From positions 2,356,001-2,420,000 of the forward strand of contig NZ_CP132744.1 of the NCBI RefSeq assembly GCF_037477895.1: a stretch of 64,000 nucleotides of DNA, given 5' to 3'. The notes below the pieces were generated by a model that saw only the letters and a list, made by a program, of their open reading frames with translations, made no database searches and had not been told where the DNA came from. Positions 57,149 to 64,000 of the stretch are shown here, piece after piece. Position numbers and translations under genes: made by a program. The stretch is from Mycetohabitans endofungorum. Its GTDB lineage: Bacteria > Pseudomonadota > Gammaproteobacteria > Burkholderiales > Burkholderiaceae. The number at the start of each line of letters is the position of its first letter. Position 1 is the first letter of the stretch.

Positions 57149-58540
57149 TCACGCCCTTTGCTCCTGCGTAAGCCGCGCCGGCACACCGCCGATCGAGCCC
57201 GCCCCCATCGTCATCACGACGTCGCCGTCGGCGACCACCGCCGCCAGCGCGTCCGCAATCTCGTCGAGCGTGTTAACAAACACCGGTTCGACCCGGCCGG
57301 CCACGCGGATGGCGCGCGCCAGCGCGCGACCGTCCGCGGCCACGATCGGCGCCTCGCCGGCCGCGTAGACCTCGGTCAGCACCAGCGCGTCCACCGTCGA
57401 GAGCACTTTGACAAAGTCCTCGAAACAATCGCGCGTGCGCGTGTAGCGGTGTGGCTGGAACACGAGGACCAACCGCCGGTCCGGAAATGCACCGCGCGCC
57501 GCGGCAATCGTCGCGGCCATCTCGACCGGATGGTGACCATAATCGTCGATCAGCAAGTACGCGCCGCCGCGCGTGAGCGGCACTTCGCCATAACGCTGGA
57601 AACGCCGGCCCACGCCGTTGAATTCGGCGAGCGCCGACTGGATATCGGCATCGGCCACCTCCAGCTCAGTCGCGATCGCGATGGCCGCGAGCGCGTTCTG
57701 CACGTTGTGCGTGCCGGGTAGGTTCAGCACGATGTCCAACGGCGCCGCGTCGGCGCGATGGACGGTGAAATGCATCCGCCCGTTGCTGGCGCGCACCTGG
57801 GTCGCACGCACGTCCGCTTCCTGCGCGAACCCATAGCGGATGGTCGGCTTGGACACGAACGGCAAAATCTCGCGCACGTTCGGATCGTCCACGCACAGCA
57901 CCGCGATACCGTAAAATGGCAGCCGATGTGTGAATTCGATGAACGCCTGCTTGAGCCGGGCGAAGTCATGACCATACGTATCCAGGTGATCGGCATCGAT
58001 GTTCGTGATGACTTCGATCACCGGGAACAGGTTAAGGAACGATGCATCCGACTCGTCGGCCTCGGCAACGATAAAATCGCCCGTGCCCAACCGTGCGTTC
58101 GCGCCCGCGCTGATCAGCCGCCCCCCGATGACGAAAGTCGGATCCAGTCCACCGGCCGCCAGCAAGCTGGCCACGAGACTAGTCGTCGTGGTCTTGCCAT
58201 GCGTGCCGGCAATCGCGATGCCTTGCTTGAGTCGCATCAGCTCCGCGAGCATGACGGCGCGCGGCACGATCGGAATATGCCTGCGGCGTGCCTCAAGCAC
58301 CTCGGGGTTGTCGGTGCGCACCGCCGTAGAGATGACAACCGCATCCGCGCCGTCGATATGCCGTGCGTCGTGACCAAACTTGACGTGGGCGCCGAGCCTG
58401 CTCAACCGGTCGGTGACAGCTGAGCGATTCAGATCCGAGCCGCTGACCTGGTAACCCAGGTTGACGAGCACTTCGGCGATGCCGCTCATCCCGGCACCGC
58501 CGATCCCGACAAAGTGAATATGCTTGACGATATGTTTCAT
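57149..58540 (-). CDS. murC: UDP-N-acetylmuramate--L-alanine ligase
   Basis: Adds L-Ala to UDP-MurNAc in the cytosol. 463 residues. [20 protein letters not shown], the ATP loop [60 protein letters not shown] and [20 protein letters not shown] are typical. It overlaps the murG stop by 4 bp and has AAGGAA upstream. mpl at 9162 encodes the recycling paralogue. Confidence 0.97.
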   Translation of the reverse strand: MKHIVKHIHFVGIGGAGMSGIAEVLVNLGYQVSGSDLNRSAVTDRLSRLGAHVKFGHDARHIDGADAVVISTAVRTDNPEVLEARRRHIPIVPRAVMLAELMRLKQGIAIAGTHGKTTTTSLVASLLAAGGLDPTFVIGGRLISAGANARLGTGDFIVAEADESDASFLNLFPVIEVITNIDADHLDTYGHDFARLKQAFIEFTHRLPFYGIAVLCVDDPNVREILPFVSKPTIRYGFAQEADVRATQVRASNGRMHFTVHRADAAPLDIVLNLPGTHNVQNALAAIAIATELEVADADIQSALAEFNGVGRRFQRYGEVPLTRGGAYLLIDDYGHHPVEMAATIAAARGAFPDRRLVLVFQPHRYTRTRDCFEDFVKVLSTVDALVLTEVYAAGEAPIVAADGRALARAIRVAGRVEPVFVNTLDEIADALAAVVADGDVVMTMGAGSIGGVPARLTQEQRA

Positions 58541-59667
58541 TGCTTTCCTTGCGCCCCATGCCGCGCATGGTGCGATGCGGCTGCCACATCGCGCGTGACG
58601 AGCGACGCGCACACTTGTGCGACGCGCTCGGCGGCATCGGGCATGGCTAGTTCGCGTGCACGGGCCGCGACTCGTGCGAGCGACGCGCGCGTCTGACCGC
58701 CAATCCAGTCCGCGAGTTTCTTCTCGGACAACTCATTTTGTTGCATGACGCTCGCCGCGTGATGCGCGACGAGAAATGCCGCGTTGCTCGTCTGATGGTC
58801 GTCGACAGCGAACGGGAACGGCACGAACAGCGCAGCCACGCCTACAGCGGCGATTTCCGATACCGTCATCGCGCCGGAGCGACAAATCACGAGGTCGGCC
58901 TCGGCATAGGCGCGCGCCATGTCGTCGATGAACGGAACCAGCTCGATGCCGTCGCCCTGCGCCAGGCCCGCGTCCGCGTAATGCGCACGCAACGCTTCGA
59001 TATGCTTGGCGCCGGCCTGGTGCACCACGTGTGGACGCCGCGCCGGATCGAGCAACGCCAACGCGCACGGCACCGTTTTGTTGAGCGCCGCGGCGCCGAG
59101 GCTGCCGCCGACCACCAGCACGCGCAATGGACCGGTGCGCGCCGCGTACCGCGCCTGAGGCGGGGCCACCGCAGCCAGTTCCGCGCGGATCGGGTTACCG
59201 GTCCATTGCGCGCTGGGCAGCGCGTCGGGAAAGGCAACCAGTACGCGGCGCGCGAGCCTGGCTAACAGTTTGTTGGCCAGGCCCGCAATCGAATTTTGCT
59301 CGTGCAGCACCAGTGGAATGCGCGCGAGCACAGCCATCACGCCGGCCGGAAACGTGATGTAGCCTCCCATGCCGAGCACGACGTCGGGCCGCACGCGGTC
59401 AAGCACTGCGCGACTTTGCAGGCACGCGCGCAGCAGGTTCAGTGGCAAGCACAGCTTTGTGACAATGCCCTTGCCGCGCACGCCGCCAAAACGCACGAAC
59501 TCGACCGCGATGTCGTACTTAGGCACCAGTGTCGCTTCCATGCCTTTCGGATTGCCAAGCCATACGACCCGCCAGCCCTGCGCCTGCATCCGCTGCGCGA
59601 CCGCCAGTCCGGGAAACACATGACCGCCGGTGCCGCCCGCCATAACGAGCAACGTGCGTGCGCTCAT
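58537..59667 (-). CDS. murG: Lipid I GlcNAc transferase MurG
   Basis: Membrane-associated glycosyltransferase turning lipid I into lipid II. 376 residues, GT-B fold. [20 protein letters not shown] (first G loop), [40 protein letters not shown] (HEQN) and [20 protein letters not shown] are visible. The C-domain motifs [20 protein letters not shown] and [20 protein letters not shown] follow. Start and stop overlap ftsW and murC by 4 bp each, indicating tight translational coupling. Confidence 0.97.
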   Translation of the reverse strand: MSARTLLVMAGGTGGHVFPGLAVAQRMQAQGWRVVWLGNPKGMEATLVPKYDIAVEFVRFGGVRGKGIVTKLCLPLNLLRACLQSRAVLDRVRPDVVLGMGGYITFPAGVMAVLARIPLVLHEQNSIAGLANKLLARLARRVLVAFPDALPSAQWTGNPIRAELAAVAPPQARYAARTGPLRVLVVGGSLGAAALNKTVPCALALLDPARRPHVVHQAGAKHIEALRAHYADAGLAQGDGIELVPFIDDMARAYAEADLVICRSGAMTVSEIAAVGVAALFVPFPFAVDDHQTSNAAFLVAHHAASVMQQNELSEKKLADWIGGQTRASLARVAARARELAMPDAAERVAQVCASLVTRDVAAASHHARHGAQGKQ

Positions 59668-60947
59668 ACTTTGCCTCCGCGCATCAGCACCCGGTTCTCG
59701 TAATCGACGCGCATCAGCAGCGCCAGCGCCACGCAGTTGAGCAGGATGCCGGAGCCGCCGTAGCTGACTAACGGCAGCGTTAACCCCTTGGTCGGCAACA
59801 GACCGAGGTTCACCCCCATGTTAATGAACGTCTGCGCGCCGACCCACAGGCCGATGCCTTTCGCGACCAATCCGGCGAACGTGCGATCCAGTGCGAGCGC
59901 CTGGCGGCCGATTTCGAACGCGCGCCGCACGATCCAATAAAACAGCAGAATCACAACGACCACGCCAACAAAGCCAAGCTCCTCGCCGATCACTGCGAGA
60001 ATGAAGTCGGTGTGCGCTTCAGGCAAATAGTTGAGCTTCTCGACGCTGCCGCCCAGACCGACCCCAAACCACTCGCCGCGTCCGAATGCGATTAACGAAT
60101 GGGTAAGCTGGTACGCCTTGCCTTGCGCATAGCGGTCGTCCCACGGATTCAGGTACGCAAAGATGCGCTCGCGACGCCACGGTGAGGCCCAGACCAGCAT
60201 GCCAAACGTGCCAATGGCGGTCAGCGCCAGGCCGCCGAACAGCCGCCCGCTTACGCCGCCCAGGAACAACACGCCCATCGCGATCGCCGCGATCACCATG
60301 AACGCCCCCATGTCCGGCTCCAGCAGCAGCAGCGCGCCGACCACGCCGACTGCAAGCGCCATCGGCAAGAAGCCCTTCGCGAACTGGTGCATGTACTCTT
60401 GTTTGCGGACCGTATAGTTGGCCGCGTAAATCGTCACCGCCAGTTTCATGATTTCCGACGGCTGCATGTTTGTGATGCCCAGTGGAATCCACCGGCGCGC
60501 GCCGTTCACGCCCTTGCCCAGGTACGGTATGAGCACGACCACCAGCAACAGCAACGCGACAAGGAAGAGACGCGGCGCGTACTTGTCCCAGGTCTTGACC
60601 GGAATGCGAAACGCCACCAGCGCGCCGAGCACACCGGTCACGAGCGACGCAACGTGCCGCACGAGAAAATGGTATGGCATATAGGCCGAGTACTTGGGCG
60701 AGTCGGGCAGCGCGATCGATGCCGAATACACCATCACGAGTCCGAGCGACAACAGCGCGATCGTTGCCCAGAGCAACGAGTGGTCATAGTCGCGCATGCG
60801 CGAGCGCAACGGGCGGATGCCGCTGACCGCGCTGGCCAGCCCCACGCCGCGTGCCGGGGTGGCCGCACTGGCGGCGCCGATCCCGTCGCTGGGCACTGCG
60901 TAGCGGCGCCCAGCGAGCCTTGCTGCGATCCGCTGCACCCGGCTCAT
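59664..60947 (-). CDS. ftsW: Peptidoglycan glycosyltransferase FtsW (SEDS)
   Basis: Septal peptidoglycan polymerase with ten predicted transmembrane helices. 427 residues from ATG 60947 with AAGGAGGG upstream. The SEDS features are [58 protein letters not shown] (catalytic Asp) and [20 protein letters not shown]. The first 50 residues are a cytoplasmic Ala/Arg-rich extension. It overlaps murD by 4 bp. Confidence 0.96.
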   Translation of the reverse strand: MSRVQRIAARLAGRRYAVPSDGIGAASAATPARGVGLASAVSGIRPLRSRMRDYDHSLLWATIALLSLGLVMVYSASIALPDSPKYSAYMPYHFLVRHVASLVTGVLGALVAFRIPVKTWDKYAPRLFLVALLLLVVVLIPYLGKGVNGARRWIPLGITNMQPSEIMKLAVTIYAANYTVRKQEYMHQFAKGFLPMALAVGVVGALLLLEPDMGAFMVIAAIAMGVLFLGGVSGRLFGGLALTAIGTFGMLVWASPWRRERIFAYLNPWDDRYAQGKAYQLTHSLIAFGRGEWFGVGLGGSVEKLNYLPEAHTDFILAVIGEELGFVGVVVVILLFYWIVRRAFEIGRQALALDRTFAGLVAKGIGLWVGAQTFINMGVNLGLLPTKGLTLPLVSYGGSGILLNCVALALLMRVDYENRVLMRGGKV

Positions 60948-62461
60948 AGCATCCCTCCTTTGTCGGCCGCGATGTCCTCGACTTCGCTGCGGAACACCTG
61001 CGCACGCTGCGCATATCCGGAAAACATGTCCAGGCTCGCGCACGCGGGAGACAGCAGCACCGCATCCCCGGGCTGGGCGACGGCTGCCGCGGCACGCGTC
61101 GCCGCCTGCAGGCTCGGGTGCAGGGCCAGTTCGACACCGGTATCAGCCAGTGCCGCGCGCAGCGCAGGCGCGTCACGGCCGATCAACATCACAGCCCGGC
61201 ACCAGCGCGCCACCGGCGCCGCAAGCGGCGCAAAATCCTGGTTCTTGCCGTCACCGCCGGCAATCAATACGATCCGCTGCGCGAGGCCATCAAGCGCGGC
61301 CACGGTCGCGCCGACGTTGGTACCCTTGCTGTCATCGACGTAGTCGACTCCGTCGATCGATCCAATCCACTCGACGCGATGCGGCTCGCCGCGGTACTCG
61401 CGCAAGCCGTGCAGCAACGCGGCGAGCGGCAGGCCGATCGACTGGGCCAAGGCAAGCGCGGCCATCGCATTCGCCGCGTTATGCAAACCACGAATGCGCA
61501 GGGCATCGACAGGCATGAGCCGCTTGACCACGATATCGGGCGCGCAGCCGCCGCGCTTGCGACGGCGATTCGTCGCGCGTTGTTCGGATGCATCGTTGCG
61601 CTCGTATGCCTGGATAAGCCACGCAATGCCTCCATCGCGTTGGATACCGTAGTCGCCATCGTTCTGCGGCACGTTAAGTCCAAAGGTCAAATACGATGCA
61701 ATGGCATCGCCAGCCGGCATGAATGCCATCACGCGCGCATCGTCGCGGTTCAATACACGCAGCGTACGCAGCCCGAAGACCCGCCCCTTTGCGGCAGCGT
61801 AGGCGTCCATTCCGCCATGCCAGTCCAGATGGTCTTGCGTGATGTTGAGGATCACCGCCGCCTCGGGTTCGAACGTGTACGATGTCTCGAGTTGGAAGCT
61901 GGACAGCTCCAGTACCCAGACGTCAGGCAGCTTCGCCGTGTCGATGGCCTCGGCCAGCTTATCCAGCATGGCCGGACTGATGTTGCCGGCCACCGCAACG
62001 CTCCTACCAGCCCGCTCGCACAGCAGCGCAGTTAGCGCCGTGGTCGTCGTCTTGCCGTTCGTGCCGGTAATCGCCAGCACCTTGGGCTGGTAGCCGTCGT
62101 TGGCCAACGCGCACAACGCCTGCGCAAAGAACTCGAGTTCGCCCCACACTTCAATGCCGCGCTCGCGGGCCGCGTCGATCAGCGCAGCCAGTTCCGCACC
62201 AAGCGGCGACAAACCGGGACTGATGGCCACCAACTCGATACCGCCATCGAGCAGCGTGGGACTGAACGCACCGCTGACAAATTCGGCGTCGATACCCAGC
62301 GCTGCCAATTGCGACAGGTTCGGCGGCGCGGCGCGGGTATCGGCCACACGCAAGCGGCAACCGTGGCGCGCGCACCAGCGCGCCATCGCCAGCCCCGATT
62401 CGCCGAGCCCCAGCACGAGCGTCGTCGGGCGTTGCCGTTCTCCGAACTTCTCACCGAACAT
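60944..62461 (-). CDS. murD: UDP-N-acetylmuramoylalanine--D-glutamate ligase
   Basis: Adds D-Glu to UDP-MurNAc-L-Ala. 505 residues. [40 protein letters not shown] (ATP loop), [37 protein letters not shown] and [20 protein letters not shown] are typical. An Arg/Lys-rich insertion (residues about 290-315) makes it longer than E. coli MurD (438). It is 23 bp after mraY. Confidence 0.96.
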   Translation of the reverse strand: MFGEKFGERQRPTTLVLGLGESGLAMARWCARHGCRLRVADTRAAPPNLSQLAALGIDAEFVSGAFSPTLLDGGIELVAISPGLSPLGAELAALIDAARERGIEVWGELEFFAQALCALANDGYQPKVLAITGTNGKTTTTALTALLCERAGRSVAVAGNISPAMLDKLAEAIDTAKLPDVWVLELSSFQLETSYTFEPEAAVILNITQDHLDWHGGMDAYAAAKGRVFGLRTLRVLNRDDARVMAFMPAGDAIASYLTFGLNVPQNDGDYGIQRDGGIAWLIQAYERNDASEQRATNRRRKRGGCAPDIVVKRLMPVDALRIRGLHNAANAMAALALAQSIGLPLAALLHGLREYRGEPHRVEWIGSIDGVDYVDDSKGTNVGATVAALDGLAQRIVLIAGGDGKNQDFAPLAAPVARWCRAVMLIGRDAPALRAALADTGVELALHPSLQAATRAAAAVAQPGDAVLLSPACASLDMFSGYAQRAQVFRSEVEDIAADKGGML

Positions 62462-62484
62462 CGTTTCGTTTCCTCAGTTCCCAG

Positions 62485-63654
62485 TTACCGTAATTTCAGC
62501 GTGGACAGACCAAACAAGCACAACATCAACGTGATGATCCAAAAGCGGACGACCACCTGGGTCTCCTTCCATCCAGACAACTCAAAATGGTGATGCAACG
62601 GCGCCATCTTGAAGATGCGCCGGCCCTCGCCATAGCGGCGCTTCGTGTAGCGGAACCACGTGACCTGCAACATCACCGAGACGGTCTCGGCGACAAACAC
62701 GCCGCCCATGATGAACAGCACGATTTCCTGCCGCACGATCACTGCAATGGTGCCCAGCGCGCCACCGAGCGCGAGCGCGCCGACATCCCCCATGAATACC
62801 TGCGCGGGGTACGTGTTGTACCAAAGGAACGCGAGTCCCGCACCGCCCATCGCCGAGCAAAAGATGAGTAACTCGCCCGCGCCGGGAATATGCGGAAACA
62901 GCAGGTACTTCGAATAGACGGCGCTGCCCATCACATACGCGAACACGCCGAGCGCTGCCCCGACCAGCACGACCGGCATGATCACCAGTCCGTCCAGCCC
63001 GTCGGTCAAATTCACCGCATTGCTCGAGCCGACGATTACGAAATAGGTCAACGCAATGAATCCCCAGACGCCGAGCGGATAGCTGATCGCTTTCAGAAAC
63101 GGCAGGGCCAGATCGGCGCGCGCCGGCAAGCCGATTGAGAATCCGCTGCGCACCCACGCCATGAACAGATCGAACACGCGCGCGTTATTCGCCTCGGATA
63201 CCGAGAACGCAAGATACACGGCGGCGAACAAGCCGATCACCGATTGCCAAAAGTACTTTTCGCGCGAGGACATGCCGCGCGGGTCCTTGTAGACGACCTT
63301 ACGATAATCGTCGACCCAGCCGATCACACCGAAGCCAAAAGTGACCAGCATCACAATCCAGATGAAGCGATTGGTCAGGTCGCTCCACAACAGCGTCGAC
63401 ACGGCAATGCCAATCAGGATCAGCACACCGCCCATCGTCGGCGTGCCGGACTTGATTAAATGCGTCTGCGGTCCATCCTTGCGCACGGCCTGGCTCATCT
63501 TCAGCGCGGAGAGCTTGTGGATCACCGCAGGGCCGCAGACGAGTCCGATCAACAGCGCGGTGATGGTCGCCATCACCGCGCGAAACGTCAGATAGTTGAT
63601 CACACGCAAATAGCTTGCATCGCTTTGCAGCCATTGCGCCAGCGCCAATAGCAT
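62485..63654 (-). CDS. mraY: Phospho-N-acetylmuramoyl-pentapeptide-transferase
   Basis: Integral membrane enzyme forming lipid I on undecaprenyl phosphate. 389 residues with about ten helices. Landmarks are [40 protein letters not shown] (DD motif), [40 protein letters not shown] and [20 protein letters not shown] (HHH). ATG 63654 has AAGGA upstream. It follows murF by 11 bp. Confidence 0.97.
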   Translation of the reverse strand: MLLALAQWLQSDASYLRVINYLTFRAVMATITALLIGLVCGPAVIHKLSALKMSQAVRKDGPQTHLIKSGTPTMGGVLILIGIAVSTLLWSDLTNRFIWIVMLVTFGFGVIGWVDDYRKVVYKDPRGMSSREKYFWQSVIGLFAAVYLAFSVSEANNARVFDLFMAWVRSGFSIGLPARADLALPFLKAISYPLGVWGFIALTYFVIVGSSNAVNLTDGLDGLVIMPVVLVGAALGVFAYVMGSAVYSKYLLFPHIPGAGELLIFCSAMGGAGLAFLWYNTYPAQVFMGDVGALALGGALGTIAVIVRQEIVLFIMGGVFVAETVSVMLQVTWFRYTKRRYGEGRRIFKMAPLHHHFELSGWKETQVVVRFWIITLMLCLFGLSTLKLR

Positions 63655-63665
63655 TCGAGGTCCTT

Positions 63666-64000
63666 TCAATGCGCGCCGGTCTTAGCCGGCGCATCGGTTG
63701 CAGTGGGAAGGGTCAGAGCCTGGACCACGCGCTCCATGCGCATGAAACGCGAACCCTTAACCAGAATCGTCGCACCGGCGGCGCGCTCCGATGCGACGGC
63801 ATCCTGGCGGAGCAGCGCGGAAACGAGTGCCTCGGCTGAATCGAAATGATGAGCGTGCGGGCCGAACGCGGTGCACGCAGCGCGACTCGCGTCACCGAGC
63901 GCGTACAGTGCATCGAGCCCGCGTTCGCGCGCATAGGCGCCGACTTCGCGATGAAACGCGGGGCCGTTGTCACCGACTTCTCCCATGTCGCCTATCACCA
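63666..64000 (-). CDS. murF: UDP-N-acetylmuramoyl-tripeptide--D-alanyl-D-alanine ligase (C-terminal part)
   Basis: Adds D-Ala-D-Ala to the muropeptide. Only the last 111 codons are in the window; the frame remains open to position 64000. The visible C-terminal domain has [40 protein letters not shown] and [20 protein letters not shown], the typical MurF end (GDM-x-ELG and KGSR motifs). It is the first gene here of the leftward dcw cluster, feeding mraY. Confidence 0.93.
   Translation of the reverse strand, partial: VIGDMGEVGDNGPAFHREVGAYARERGLDALYALGDASRAACTAFGPHAHHFDSAEALVSALLRQDAVASERAAGATILVKGSRFMRMERVVQALTLPTATDAPAKTGAH

Overview
The window is a G+C-rich, densely packed bacterial chromosome segment made almost entirely of conserved housekeeping genes. 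Gene content and order point to a betaproteobacterium of the Burkholderia sensu lato group. Indicators are the malic enzyme with a phosphotransacetylase half, thiL-pgpA-pncC, nrdB/nrdA next to an AlgP/H1-like Lys/Ala-rich protein, aroQ-accB-accC-prmA, rplU-rpmA-obg-proB, pilBCD-coaE-zapD-yacG, and a dcw cluster ending ftsZ-lpxC. A reduced member of that group, such as Mycetohabitans (fungal endosymbionts), is possible because a gene remnant and some gene-free stretches are present. That placement is inference and no marker here proves it.

Layout. 1-11.4 kb: maeB (3' end outside the window), then thiL-pgpA-pncC on +. On - there is a run read leftward, mpl - alpha/beta hydrolase - RNB-domain RNase - aroE - pyrF, with a short-chain-dehydrogenase relic between aroE and pyrF. 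A nucleotidyltransferase-like protein of unknown function diverges from mpl. 11.4-18.7 kb: a TlpA-like thioredoxin, aroQ-accB-accC-prmA-DUF3426 (aromatic and fatty acid precursors), tpx, a PfkB kinase and a SlyB-like lipoprotein. 18.7-26.8 kb (-): a histone H1-like protein, class Ia ribonucleotide reductase nrdA/nrdB with two NrdR-type boxes upstream of nrdA, ampD, a small membrane protein and a CcsA-like membrane protein. 26.9-37.5 kb: ffh, a hypoxanthine PRTase, marC, proS, rppH, a CNP1-like lipoprotein, the rplU-rpmA-obg-proB group, ispB and tRNA-Pro(CGG). 37.5-38.2 kb: about 680 bp with no recognisable gene. 38.2-45.1 kb (+): a CorC-type transporter, type IV pilus machinery pilB-pilC-pilD, then coaE, zapD and yacG. 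45.1-50.7 kb (-): secA, argJ, a DUF815 ATPase and mutT. 50.9-64 kb: dciA-like gene on +, then the dcw cell wall and division cluster on -, from murF (partial) through mraY-murD-ftsW-murG-murC-ddl-ftsQ-ftsA-ftsZ to lpxC.

How the genes work together: much of the window serves the envelope. Mpl and AmpD recycle peptidoglycan, the dcw cluster makes lipid II and the divisome, IspB makes octaprenyl diphosphate (the respiratory quinone side chain), AccB/AccC feed fatty acid synthesis, LpxC commits to lipid A, and SecA exports proteins. The rest covers translation, nucleotide supply and redox defence. I found no CRISPR array, intact insertion sequence, prophage, toxin-antitoxin pair or defence island. 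The least explained items are the NT-fold-like gene at 10718-11347, the gene-free stretch after tRNA-Pro, the SDR relic, and several palindromes and small tandem repeats between genes.
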